From Hemicentrotus pulcherrimus (Eukaryota > Echinodermata > Echinoidea > Camarodonta > Strongylocentrotidae), in the NCBI GenBank assembly GCA_003118195.1, contig BEXV01000182.1, forward strand, positions 1-36,699: a stretch of DNA of 36,699 nt, given 5' to 3'. The position numbers were made by a program, and so were the translations under genes. This document shows positions 1 to 11,245 of this stretch, piece by piece. Under the pieces are notes generated by a model. The model was given only the letters and a program-made list of their open reading frames with translations, was not told where the DNA came from and did no database searches. How positions within the stretch are numbered: the stretch's first letter is position 1; every line of letters begins with the position of its first letter.

Positions 1-1373
1 ATCTCTAAACTAGTCTCATTAAAGGCAAGCAAGATAAACCGTGGTGGGATTGAACAAAACCACGACTCCTCTTTCCCTAACAAAGTTTATCAATGTCTTA
101 AAAAATCATTGAGGAAAAATGCAATATCATGAGATATTATAATTTAGTATAGTGCAGCTTATTCATACATTTAGAATATAAAAGAGAGAACAACTAATTA
201 GCTGGACATTTGGAATAAGACTAACCAATGCAACACAAATGTTGATGTTGATGTGCAAAGCTGTATGAGTCAACACAAAAATTAGTGACATGTTTGCTTG
301 ATTTTGAGGAAATCTTGTTCCTGTAGGCTGTACTCCTTACTAGTCCTTCATCCCCAATGGTTAATAGGTATGTATTCAGAAAAAAAGGACTATAAAATAG
401 ACTCAAATTTAAATTAGTGACCAACAGTGCAGTAGGCCTAGACCCTATCTACATCAATCATAACTCCGGGAAGCTCCAACACCGGCGCCGGTGTTGGAGC
501 TTCCCGGAGTTACATCAATCAATGCACTGACACGGTGATGGTCAAATGTCGGCAAAAGATCACCCTAGGCCTAGCAGAATATGGTCTAGTAGCAGAATAG
601 AAGTAGAAGTAATGAGTTTGATTATCCATTTAAACTGTTTTACTGATTTACTGTATTCTTGCCCATTAATCTTCAAGATTCTAAGCCAAAGTATATAAGC
701 AAGATTATAGCATAATAATGTACAGTTTCTCAGCTCGACATGGCCAGGGCACGAAGAACTTTGCGCATTGAGCGCCACATGCACAGTGAGTTTACGCCCT
801 CTCATTGGCCGATTCGCTCGAGTGGCTTTGAATTTAAGTGAGAGAGGGCCTACTTAACTTAGGCGCAACTTAAGTTGAATGGCAAAGTCAATATGTAATA
901 TTGCGTCACACCACAGATATTTTGACACGTCCTGCCTTTAGCAGCTAGGTGACAAACTTCACGCATATCGGATGGTAAATTTGTACGTCACATAAGTAAA
1001 CGGCTGCGCCTTTGTCATGCAAAAAGGCATTTCATCATGCCAAGAATATCTTTTGTTAGATATCTAGTACACTTTCGTAAGGATTATTGTACATCAAAAG
1101 GAAGGAAAACATCTTATCTTTCAGCATGCCTAAGCTTATTCTTTGGGGAGAGGTTTCCTATGTAATAACTTCTTGGAAGTCCTAATTGAAATGGGCAAGG
1201 GCTAGGCTTTGACGGGAGGCACTCATTTGTTGTCAAAATTTTCATTTATTTGTGCATATTTGGGGTTGAAATTAATACATATTTATTCAATGAGAATAAT
1301 AACTAGCTGTCAGTCAGTGACTGTTACTTTTGTTAGATCCATTTTAAGTCAGAAATGTAATTTTTTTTTACAG
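1..1373. other. Intergenic / 5' flank of gene A
   Basis: No convincing coding exon is visible; open frames here are short and lack family similarity. The stretch holds a 52-bp perfect palindrome (461-512, listed separately). Around 720-1050 the base composition becomes less AT-rich, with an inverted CCAAT box (attgg at about 804-808) and an ACGTCA-like site near 985. A possible donor (gtgagt at 786-791) could end a non-coding first exon of gene A, because the first coding exon is preceded by a strong splice acceptor at 1372-1373. The promoter and first-exon placement is inferred only. Confidence 0.4.
461..512. repeat. Perfect 52-bp palindrome flanked by 9-bp direct repeats
   Basis: Arms 461-486 and 487-512 are exact reverse complements without spacer; the arm starts taactccgggaagctccaac. 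CATCAATCA occurs immediately before (452-460) and after (513-521). This is the layout of an insertion with a 9-bp target-site duplication. Confidence 0.9.
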
Positions 1374-4300
1374 CTGCTCAATTTGATTTGATTATCCTAG
1401 GCGTATCCAGTGAGATTGAATATTATCATGTCACTCTTCAGTGGTATGAAGATCAGTGGAGGGAAAGGAGAGAAGAGTAAAGATGATTCAAGGTCAAGAA
1501 AAGGGCAGGAGGATAGCACTGAGAACCCAGTCTCTGCCTTTGGATTTATCAGAGATACACCAAGTAAGTATCTCAAAAAAATGCAACACTAGATGGAGGG
1601 TTTAAATCAATGCTATGGAATATGGCAATTGTTTACCAATATAGGCCTCCTAGCAGTTCTAGGTCAATATGAGGAAATTAAAAAAAGTATTGTTTGCAAC
1701 ATTTTTTTTCTTCAGTTAATTAAGCTTTGTAAACCATATTATATCTTTGGAAACTTATCTTTGGAATTTATCAAAAAGGACAGCAAATGTAAGAAATCAC
1801 TCTTTTATATTTATTCAGAGAGCTCTTCAAAAACAGAAGACCCAAGTTCAGCCAGCTCATCTGCAACACTAGAGACAAAAACGCCATCTCAAACTCAAGT
1901 AGATGATCCTGCTCCTTGCTCACAGACTCAATCTAAACACACCACTCCTGATGTCAATTTTGATATAGATCTGGACCTGGACTTTGAGCTAGATCCACTT
2001 AGACCATGTCTAAAACAGGATACGGGGCAAGTAACACAAGGGACAGATCTTGAAGGAATTGATTTCTCCAAAGATGTTGACCTTGATGCACTGTTAGAAG
2101 AGTGTAACATCAATGTGAAGACTGATGATCCTGCAAACAAGGAGGATAAGTTTGAAGATGCTAGAGCAGAGTTGGAGAGAGAACATAATCAATTGTGTAG
2201 AGATGACCTTGATAGGGAAATGTCATCAAGTGAACTTAAAGGAAAGGAAGGAAAGGTATTAGATATTGATGAAGATCACAAAGGACATTGTGTTGTTTCA
2301 AGTGAAAGCAAGTTTGGATTCATCAGTGTTAGTGCTGGAGACGATAACCAGATACCAACGGAGTGTTCCTCCAGGACTGTAGATGATGTTTCTTCCATTT
2401 CATTAGGGACAAAGAATCCGGATGATGGAGCAAGCTCGCTTTATGATATTGAATTGGATGTGCAAGATACATTGGATGTTCTTCTGGAATCCCATGCAGC
2501 AAGTGAACACCAGCTCAGGTGAGAATAAGAGGAAAGATAAAGAATAGATAAATTTGTTTATTATAAATAGATCGAAAATATAATTAGAAAAGTTTAATGA
2601 AAAGCTGAAATATATTGTTCTTCACATCATACAAGTGTCGTAGAATATTATACTGATTTAAGAAAATTAAAAAGAATGAACGAATATTTTCGGAACTAAA
2701 TGTATGTATGTGTACCTCTTTACAAAGAAGACCAGACTGATACAAATAACATAGACACTGTAGAATGAGAGAGCATACTCTTCCTGAATATTGAATAAGA
2801 ATTATGATGAGGGGAGAGAGAGGGGATAGTTTATTTAACCCATTGACTACTGAATTGTATAAGTCCCATAGGCTTAACACAGGGACCGCCAGGTTCCCGT
2901 AAGCAAAGGGTTAATTGTTCAATGTGTGGTGATCTTGTAAATGAATCCTTAGGTGAATTTTGAGTTAACATGAAAACAAAAATGATGTTGATTAATCTAC
3001 TTTCCATTCACCTCTTTCACAGGTTTGCTGAAGAAGCATTAAGTGAAGAACTGGAAAATCTGGGAAAGGAGAGACTAAGATTGATGTACAGCATGATTAG
3101 GAAACAGACTAAACTGGATGAACTACAAGCTGCACAGTCCCAGGCTATTAATGAAGAGAATTATGAACAGGGTAAGTGGTGCTTGTGGGCTTGTGGGAGA
3201 TGGTAATATATTTAACAGATACATTGTCTGTTTTTTTTTTAAGTCAGAGCCAATGCCAGCTTCCAGATTGGGGTTATTTTACAGAATAGAAAAAGTAAAA
3301 GTAAAAGTAATGCTGTATCGGTANGGGGGGGGGGACACTGTTAAATCTGAGTAGTCATTTGCCCATTGACCTTTTTAAGCAATCTTCCATGTATTCATGT
3401 AGAAGGTATGGAATACCATGAGGAAAGATTTACCTCCCTGAGCTGAAAGAGTTGTGGCTTATTATTTTCTAGATCCATGAAAGTTGCAGTGATAGCTTTG
3501 GGGCTATCAAAATTGAGCTAAATTGTACATGTATGTTTCAGTCAAATTATGATTTTTGTATGCAACAAAATATTTCATATTGAGCAATAAAGTGTAATGG
3601 CCTGTCTAAATATTTCTGAATAAAGCTATATAATGTTTATGTGGTATTAAAATAGAATCATACACTATATTGTCAAACTTGCTTGTTATTTTACAGCTGA
3701 AATTCTGACCACAGAATGCAACTCTCTGGAGGAAGACCTCCACTGCATCCCTCGAGTGACCTTGGACGATGCTGTGGGTGATATCTTCAGCTCCAGAAGC
3801 ACCATCTACGAGAAGAGGAAGAGACAGAGATCAGAGTGGATCCTGGCCCTCCAAGATCTGCACAATCAACAAGAGGATGTCATCAGCAAGATGAGGGAGG
3901 GACAGAGTGGGGACCCTGAGGGACAGAAACTCAAACTAGACACGCAGAAGACAGAACTGGACCGTGCAATGGGGTAAGATGGATGGCAGGAACTAAGCTA
4001 GTTGTACACGTGTAACATATTTTAGGAGCTTAGTAGTAATGAAATTGCTGCAAATTTATTGATTTTATCAACAAAGTTCAAGAAGAAAGTGTTGAAAGAT
4101 TAAAAGTATATTGTTTCTTCTGAATCAGAAGTTGGGATGTATGTTTGTGTTTATTATAAGGGGAGGGATTGATAAAATAAGGTCTATCCCACCGTTGAAC
4201 ATATGGTATTGCATAAAATTTTGTTATGAAATAATTTGTAAATCTGTATTCCTAAAACAGAAGAGGATCATCAAAATGCAGTGCCTGAGTGCACATTCCA

Positions 4301-7300
4301 CTGTAAACATTGGACCATAATAACTGCGTATGTTGGATATTGTTTTTATACAGCCATGTTTTGTTGGACAAGAACCATGTTAAAAAGAGGGAGGCACAAC
4401 TCTGGACCAGGATTGATGAGAAGACAGCTGATCTCAGGGAAACCAGGGACAAACTGGCTGTTCAGAAATGCAAAGTGCAGGTTGGGAGTTTTGCATAATT
4501 ATCATAAAATGTAATTCTTATCTTGTTTAACTGGGCAATGAGCTAATAGAGAGGTCAGAAGCACAGTTTCTAATGATATTATTCTTTCAATGAGAGTAAA
4601 TTCTGGGACCTGGGTTATTTTGGTGTTTTTGATATATATTTTTTATGACAGAATAGAAGACAAGAATTTCAAGTGGGTATTCTTTTTGCTCTACAGAAAT
4701 AAATGTAAATAAGGCTATTGTAATGATTTAAAATTATGATATGATATATTATTTGAAAGGCAGGTCTTATGATAACCCAGTTGACCCTTGAAAATTTTGA
4801 TCCATTTTACTTTTCTGAAGAAGAAAACAAAAAAATAGGTTTGAAAAATCATTCTAGAGTCAATTGCCGTTGTCAATTTTCATTGTCAAACTTTTCTCTC
4901 TTTATATTCTGTAAATGTTGTATTTACAGGATGAAATAGCTGCACTGGAAGAACAATTACGGAGGTTGAGATCGGAAGAAGAAAGACTGAGCAGTGAGAT
5001 TGGTGAACAAGAGGATGCCATTGAAGAAGTCAAAGCTGAATTCTCAGAAGAAATCTCAATCATAGAAGAGGAGGAGAGCAATGTGAAGGAACGTGAGGAT
5101 AGACTGACCAAAGATAAGATGATGCTAGATGAGGATGAGAAGGCTCTCACTGCTAAGGTGCTAGCATTAGAAGAAGCTCTAGCCAGGTACGTACATGTAG
5201 GTATATGGAAAAATCTTGCATGTAATTGGTATCTTTTTTCTCCTGTCGTCTTGGGTCTGCCATCTTCCCCCTTTTTATGGGAGTCCCCATTGTTTCATGT
5301 TCCTGGTATCATTGTCAAGTGTAATATTCGAGTTTGATGCCAAATTCTATAAAGTTATATTCAACATGCTCTGTCAGTTCTAATCATGTGTGGAATTTAT
5401 TGCAAATATGAGCAGTTCTTAACTGGTTGATTATTTGAGTGTGTGTCGTGCTCTCTCTGTTTAAAAAGCAAATTGCCACAACACATTTTATAATTCATAC
5501 AAACTTACCTCTGTCTATTTGAAATAATTTTACGATATAGGTAATGTTTATGGTACCTGTTCTTAAGTTTTGCTATAATATTGTTCTTTCAGGGAAGAAG
5601 ATCTGATGTCAAGAATTTCATCATCTCAAAATGCCATCAGTTCGTTAAACCCAGATCAGGAAGATGGAGACGATGACTGCAATGCTGACTTTTCTATCGA
5701 TCTTGAACCCAGTTCTGACATCACAGGGTAAGTCAAGGTTTCCTCTTTTTGAATTAATATTGTTTTTGTGGGACAGAAGTAGCCTCTGCTAGTTTCATAC
5801 GAGGAATTGTAGATACTACTTGTGCATGGAAACACTTTCAGAATAGTACGCCTCACGTGATGTATAAATACAAGGAATAATTCAATATTATGATTTTATT
5901 CTCTTCTATCACCTTTGAATGTGTAGTTTTTCATGAAAAAAACATAAGTCAGACTGTATGATGGCATGTTTAAAAGTTTGAAAAAGACTTATATATCACA
6001 TTTATTCATGTTAATGATCCACAGTTTACGAGAGAAAGTACTAAGTACTACAGAGGAGATGCAGTTTACGAGCACCCAGATCATATCCGACAAAGCCAAG
6101 CTAGCGACCTTGAAGAAGAAGGTCACTGATACTGAAGATCACATTGTGACGCTACAGGAAGCAAAGCAATTTGCTGTATCAAGTAGGTATTTCATTTCAT
6201 TGTAGAAATTCAGTATTATGTTAGTTGATTTGATGTGATACAACCTACAAAATACATTCCCTGTTGAAGACTTCATTTATTCCTCTCCCATTATTTTGTT
6301 GTTGAACAACTTAAGAATCATGGAAGACACAACCAAAATATGAAGAAGTGGCAATGTGAGGAAAACTCAAATCTAAGAAATTAAGAAGAGCTATTGAAAT
6401 GAGCAAGATAAGAAAATCATATAGTATTACATTAAATGGAAGACACATCATGAATGGAGAATAAAATAGAAGGTGTTTTATTTGCATATCATTCATCAAT
6501 CCCATAATAATCCTGAGAATTATTACTCTCTTTAAAATGATTCTTCGCTCGAAAACAAGAAAAAACAATCATAATCTCGAGTATTGCTTCTGTTACGCAT
6601 TTAATGAAGAACTATTCTATGAATGTTAAATTCTCAGTGAGGAAATTTGGTGAGGCCAAACGATTGACAGAAGAGATCAAGAGCAAGATGGGAGAGGGTC
6701 AATCACACCAGGCAGAGGTTGAAGCTGTCTCGGAGGAACTCAAGAAACAACAGACAACACTGAATGGTCAGCAAGAACAAGTGGTCAATCTGAAGATGGA
6801 ACTTGCTAAGGAAGAAAAGAAGTGGGGTGAGTATATTAATTAACATACTTTCCATGGGCAAAAGACCCTTGCATTGTAGAGTAATTAAAGATTTGTTTCT
6901 CCCTCTAACCATACGAAATGAGTTTTCAATTGATTGGTGTGATGATCTTGACATCCTGATGAAAATGTTGACACAGGTTTTCAGAGAGCTGCTAGTGATT
7001 TAGAGAGATCATGTTTGGGTGTGTTTTCTAAAGCTCTATTTCGGAAATGTGTACAGGTATTACCTTTAATTAATATATGAACTACACTGACTAGCTATTG
7101 GTCTTTATGTGTTATTTGACAAATATTATAACTTGAATGCCTTCAATTTTGTCAAATTAAGAAAATGAGGGGTGTGTTTAATCTCTTCATTGCTTATTTC
7201 TATATGTGATGAATGGTGGTGGTTATTTCACCTGACTGCTAAGAAAGCATAAATGCTTGAAAGTAAGCTACCAGACGGCCGACGGCTTTAGATCCTCTAT

Positions 7301-8983
7301 GAGGAAGGTCATTATTTATTTAGAAAGTCATTTGCTTGTGGACTCCTTATAATCCTGTTGGTTGTATAATTCCTGAAGCAAATTTATTTGATTCTTTTCT
7401 ATTCTGCAGAGCTTCAACTTTGTGAGAGGGCCAAGACAATGATGGCTGAGATCACCACAAAACTTGAAGACAAAGATTCCCTGAATTCTACCCTGTCTGC
7501 TCGCAAGCTGGAGATAGAGAAGCAAGCCTGTGCCCTGCTGGTGGGTTGGTTGTGTGGGCGTCATGGGCTCCAGATGGTGCCTGAAGTTGCGAACATGTTA
7601 GAGGAGTTTAAGGATCATGAAGGGATGGGCATGGGAGATGAAGTGGAAGATGTCCATCAGTCAAAGGTAGTTATTTTATCAGATATTACTTACATAATAA
7701 TAATAATAATATGGATATTTATATAGCGCCGGTATCTGCCAGGCTCTGACACTCATGGCGCTTAACACATATTACCCTGGTTATAGCCGAGCTGCCAAAG
7801 TAACTAGTGCTCAAGCATATCAGTAACCCATTTACACCAGCAATATATTTAACATATGATGTTTATAAGTGATATCAAAGTTTACTTTGAAGTTGTCTTA
7901 GAGGAGAGAAAACTTAAAGGTTTTCTGATATTTGGATGATACTACTCTAACATAGTGTTGAATAAAAGATAAAGATGCTATCATAACCTTGATGGTGAAA
8001 ACAGATATGTACAGATAAGGCATTTTCTACGGTGTATGGAACTTGCTGCAACATTCTATTGATTCATGATTAATGAAAATAAATCTTAAACAACTGTTTG
8101 AATCACATGTAAATGTTTAAAGAAAGAAGGACTATTTTTTCTTTTTTAAAAGTTTGTAGTCACAAAAGCACTCTATCAATTTACTTAAATCATATGAATC
8201 AGAGCTGTCTTATTTTTATTGCTTGGGACGTTTTTTACAGGCACCAACAAGTGCAATGGATAGCAAAAGCTGTGAAGTCGAGAGAGAACTACAGGAATTA
8301 GAAGAGAACCTTCAGAAGGCAATAGAGGCTGAAGATTTTGATGCAGCTGATATCCTTTCCATACATGTGTGATGATAGTTTTTTGTTCTCTATACTGTTA
8401 CACTCTTTCTCTTACAGAGAAGGAAAATGTTACTATTATTACTGACTTAATACAACCACTGGTATCACTTGTACCAATAGTATTACTAATATTGCTGCTT
8501 TTTGGTTGGTGTTATTGCAGCCACATTACTTTCTTATACTGATCAATTAATTTCAAATTTTGATATATCTTCTAATTCTGCTGATTTGTCTTCTACCATT
8601 ACTTTTTATTTTTCAATGACAAATTACTGCTTCTGCTGCTGCTACTACTACTTCCATTTATACATCTTCTTCCATTGATATTTGTATAAGAACATGCATA
8701 CTTGCATTAGTACTAGGAAATAATATTACAAGTTGTTGCTAATTGTTTAGTTTCTTCATAATCGGTATACTTTTAACTTTTTCACAGAGTTTTCTGGATT
8801 TACTGTGTGAACTACATGGAAATTAAAAAGAAAAAGAAAATAGATTGATACCCTTTGCTAAATTCTTCTTCTTCTCTAGTACTGTCAATGAATTTTTCTT
8901 GTATTCATCCTTGACTAGAGTTATCACAGCATATACAGGAGAGGATCGAAAGTCTTCAAAATCAGGAAACGGATGCAAGATGA
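1374..8983 (+). CDS. Gene A: 849-residue acidic coiled-coil protein with two UVR-like motifs (12 coding exons)
   Basis: I do not recognise the family by name. Coding exons, joined in phase: 1428-1563, 1819-2518, 3023-3171, 3697-3973, 4354-4480, 4930-5186, 5593-5727, 6025-6182, 6638-6826, 7410-7666, 8241-8349 and 8928-8983, giving 2550 nt with the stop. Eleven junctions were checked by eye: ten are GT-AG and the last is AT-AC. The start is the ATG at 1428 (MSLFSGMKISG); the exon probably begins at 1374 after a polypyrimidine-CAG acceptor, leaving 54 nt of 5' UTR and implying an upstream non-coding exon. The N-terminus is basic and Gly/Ser-rich, followed by a disordered Ser/Thr- and Asp/Glu-rich region (about residues 45-278). 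From about 280 to the C-terminus it is heptad-rich, charged coiled coil. UVR-like motifs lie at about 320-332 (AINEENYEQAEIL) and 820-843. No membrane segment or signal peptide is seen. A cytoplasmic scaffold is plausible but inferred. Confidence 0.8.
1819..2518 (+). CDS. Gene A exon 2: disordered acidic region
   Basis: This is the largest exon of gene A (700 nt, about residues 46-279). It opens with a Ser/Thr-rich stretch and then has an alternating Asp/aliphatic run (FDIDLDLDFELDPLRP), followed by a second acidic block and a terminal YDIELDVQDTLDVLLESH. It is bounded by ttcag at 1814-1818 and gtgaga at 2519-2524, with incoming phase 1 and outgoing phase 2 matching its neighbours. The short acidic-hydrophobic patches resemble linear protein-binding motifs, but no specific partner can be named from the sequence. 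Confidence 0.8.
3023..3973 (+). CDS. Gene A exons 3-4: start of coiled coil with first UVR-like motif
   Basis: Exon 3 (3023-3171) and exon 4 (3697-3973) are separated by a 525-bp intron. Together they encode a long amphipathic helical region. The motif AINEENYEQAEIL is created across the junction and matches the usual UVR pattern of a helix with a conserved acidic-aromatic pair followed by an A-E/K-x-L segment. The following CNSLEEDLHCIPRVTLDD and the Arg/Lys-rich EKRKRQRSEW segment are distinctive and could anchor a homology search. UVR motifs bind partner proteins in bacterial UvrB/UvrC and Clp regulators; a comparable role here is inference. Confidence 0.75.
7223..7310 (-). repeat. Truncated SINE copy in a gene A intron
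   Basis: This segment matches, in reverse orientation, the 3' half of the tRNA-derived element at 34450-34656. Shared features are the run acctgactgctaagaaagc, the following cataaatgctt and the downstream ggctttag-tcctct block. It is 5'-truncated and diverged, with no recognisable tRNA-like head. It lies in the 583-bp intron between gene A exons 9 and 10. The orientation assignment rests on the tail side facing lower coordinates. Confidence 0.65.
7694..7830. repeat. AAT microsatellite plus dispersed repeat with 'tttatatagcgcc' core
   Basis: An (ATA)n run at 7697-7714 is followed by a segment with tttatatagcgcc, a ggcgctt-aacac block and an attaccctgg block. A similar arrangement of tttatatggcac, gctttacgg and attatcc occurs at about 30486-30590. 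I recall this type of repeat from marine invertebrate genomes but cannot assign a family name. It sits in the intron between gene A exons 10 and 11. Confidence 0.5.
8241..8983 (+). CDS. Gene A exons 11-12: C-terminal UVR-like motif split by an AT-AC intron
   Basis: Exon 11 (8241-8349) ends one base into a codon, after the residues KAIEAEDFDAA. The next bases are ATATCCTTT, the consensus 5' splice site of U12 AT-AC introns. A branch-site match TCCTTGAC lies at 8908-8915, and the intron ends in AC at 8926-8927. Splicing to 8928 restores the frame and completes a second UVR-like helix (EHIQERIESLQNQ) before a TGA at 8981-8983. Reading on without splicing gives only seven unrelated residues and a stop at 8370. 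Confidence 0.75.
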
Positions 8984-9282
8984 CAGCGGAAAAATCTTCT
9001 GAGGAGGCCTGAATGAAAATGTCAACTCTGGATCCCTTTTGTGTCAACAAATGATGATGTACCATAGTGAAAATATGACAAAGCAATACCCTGTGTTCCA
9101 ATTAAGGTTTATGTGCAATGTTATAGTGCAATTTGATAGCACACTAGGCTGTTATAAAGAACATTCCCAGACTATAAATCAGTCAGGAATGTTACATTTA
9201 TGTATGCAATGCAGGTCTACTCAGGTAGATATATCTCCTTTTTATTCAATTGAGCTAATGGTTAGGAGCCAGAGCATATAAC
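8984..9282. other. Gene A 3' UTR candidate
   Basis: There are about 300 bases between the gene A stop codon and the MITE, with no coding signal on either strand. I saw no AATAAA within it, only a weak tataaa near 9152. The first canonical AATAAA after the stop is at 9328-9333, inside the MITE, so the transcript may end in the transposon. Confidence 0.4.
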
Positions 9283-9285
9283 ACT

Positions 9286-9908
9286 GAGTGATTTCAAGTT
9301 GGGTGTTTAAGGCTGGTGTTAGTGTTTAATAAACACTAACACCAGCCTAAACACCGAAATGGAAATCAGCTGGTGTTAAGGCTTTGACCTCTGAATAAAG
9401 TCAACTTCCGGTAGCTAGTGTCATCGATTTTGCAAAATTGTCGTCTGCTGAGTCGAACTTTGTGGCTGATGTTAATATTTTACGTACAAATGTCCCATTC
9501 ACTAACACTAGCCCCTAGGGATTAAGCAAATGTGGATTTCCAGTTCGGTGTTAGTGTTGTACCGCTCAACAGTCAACGCACGATCAACGCCAATTTATTG
9601 TCTGACGATCAAATAAAAATATGTGAAACAGGGAATACATAAATTCTTTTGTGTAAAATGAGTTATTTTATAAGACCAGAGGAATTGGTATAAAATTATT
9701 CTGTACTTTTCATGATATCTTGAGTTTTAATGTACTATTTTTAAATCATCGTCGTGAAATCAAGTATGTGGTGACGTCACAGCTGGTGTTAAGCTTTTGA
9801 TATCGGTATTGGGCTCTTAATTTCATCAGCAAATGTTTCGCTCGATTTAAGAGCTCTTGGCTGCTCTTAACACTAACACTAACACTAACACCCAACTTGA
9901 GATCACTC
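9286..9908. mobile_element. MITE-like non-autonomous DNA transposon, 623 bp
   Basis: The ends are 22-bp terminal inverted repeats (9286-9307 and 9887-9908) with a single mismatch; the inner part reads caagttgggtgtt. Both flanks carry ACT (9283-9285 and 9909-9911), which would fit a 3-bp target-site duplication. There is no coding capacity. The inside is crowded with direct and inverted copies of a GTGTTAGTG-type motif, including a long hairpin just inside the left end (9302-9355) and four tandem ACACTA-type units just inside the right end. Superfamily is uncertain; a 3-bp duplication is compatible with PIF/Harbinger, but three bases could match by chance. Confidence 0.7.
9302..9355. repeat. 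Hairpin inside the MITE left end
   Basis: An 18-bp perfect stem (9311-9328 with 9330-9347) closes on a single central base. It extends by about eight more pairs after a one-base bulge at about 9310. The apex spells AATAAA (9328-9333) on the plus strand, a potential poly(A) signal for gene A. Confidence 0.75.
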
Positions 9909-9911
9909 ACT

Positions 9912-10639
9912 GAGTTCTCATAGGCAATCATTTTATTCAGATGGTCATATCTCAGCCAATACTTAACATATTCAATTGGTTTTCGACATTTGGACATTAT
10001 TTTTGATGCTCTTTCAGAAAATGAAGAAAAATTTGAGAAATTCTAAAAATAGATTTTTATGACGTCACAGCTTTGGTACTCTATACCCTTGCAGTGGAAC
10101 ATCTCAGTGCTAAAATTTTGATGTGCTACTTAAATTACAGTCCAAAATCATTTCAAAGTATCTTTGTGTCGGGGGTGGGGAGGGGTGCGCTCCACCGGGA
10201 TGAGTACTATTAGTAACTCGGGTTACTCAAATGAAGGAGTCGTGACAGATATCTGAAGTTCAATTACTTTTATTGCAAAGCAATAAAGCAAAGAAATAAG
10301 AAACCCTGCAATGAACAAACAGAAACAAAATGACCATATCATTGCAAATATGATATATACATCATCATCAGACACTAGATAAACATGTATAACATTGTTT
10401 CAGCAAAACATTGTCCCTTGCAACTAATGCAAATTTTACCCACAGAAATCAAGAGCTCAATACTTTCACTATCAAATGCATCCAAGCTTCAATAATTACC
10501 AGTATCCTAATTGTATCAGTCTTCAATCTTAACAAAGGATGCCTAGTAATATGACGTATCTAGATCATTATTATAAACATTAAACATATTTCCAATATCA
10601 ATAGAAGTCCTTTTGTGTTTCCATTTACCCTTGATTAAA
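9912..10639. other. Non-coding stretch between MITE and pol fragment
   Basis: No coding exon is recognised. A possible end of a long terminal repeat for the adjacent minus-strand element lies at about 10167 (tgtcgggg, which reads ...ccccgaca on the minus strand). A minus-strand AATAAA (plus TTTATT at 10269-10274) lies inside it. I found no matching second copy beyond 13463, so the LTR reading is weak. Confidence 0.3.
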
Positions 10640-11245
10640 TATCATATGTGTCTCTTCACGTCATGGGTGCATCCCAGGCCAGTAACATCTCCTTCGCAAT
10701 ACTTCAAATGTTCAATTAATTCCTTGATGAGCCCACCTGTCGTGCACCATCTCCAGAAGTGTTGATCGTAGTGCCACTGACACCAACAGCTGCCGTATAC
10801 TACCAAGCACTGCATCTGGTGCAACTCTGTATAACACCTCTTTATACATCGTGAACTTCGACCACTCTCTCATGTAACTATTCAGGCCTGGAATACTCTG
10901 GTTGTACTCTTGTCCCAGCTTCCACTTGGCATGCCATAGCTTCAATAGTTCCTTCAGGGCTTCATCTTTCTCCTGCATTTCCAACAAATCCTGATGTGAG
11001 TATGAGGGAAAAACAGTAGGTACCACATTCTCTGCCTGTGGTTGGTTAGGTTGTAACTTCTCAGCAGTCGCGTTTCCTCCTACTTCTATCCTAAAAGAGG
11101 AAGCAACTCTTTCGAGTTCTGCCCTGAGCTCTTCTGCTTCAGCATTCCCGGGGCAGCGACTTAACGCATCTGCGCACTTGTTCGTTCTTCCTGGTCTGTA
11201 TTTAATCTCGATATCATAAAGTGAAAGCTGAGCAACCCATCTCAT
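10640..11245 (-). pseudogene. Retroelement RNase H end, linker and truncated integrase zinc region
   Basis: The frame opens with MRWVAQLSLYDIEIKYRPGR and NKCADALSRCP, the final RNase H block of Ty3/gypsy elements. A roughly 120-residue linker follows, then HDRWAHQGIN, the start of the integrase HHCC finger. A stop at about 10709 and a frame change near 10660 interrupt the finger just around a CYWPGM motif. No integrase catalytic core follows, so the element is truncated there. Confidence 0.8.

Noticed and set aside
4902..5150. Serine-rich minus-strand open frame
   Set aside because: It is the complement of Glu-rich coiled-coil codons in gene A exon 6.
8349..8372. Gene A ending without splicing at 8370-8372 (TGA)
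   Set aside because: It would truncate the UVR-like helix, whereas the adjacent AT-AC signals restore it in phase; an alternative isoform is still possible.
10167..10640. 3' LTR of the Ty3/gypsy fragment
   Set aside because: Only a TGT-like end and a minus-strand AATAAA support it; no matching copy was found beyond 13463, so it is mentioned only as a weak possibility.
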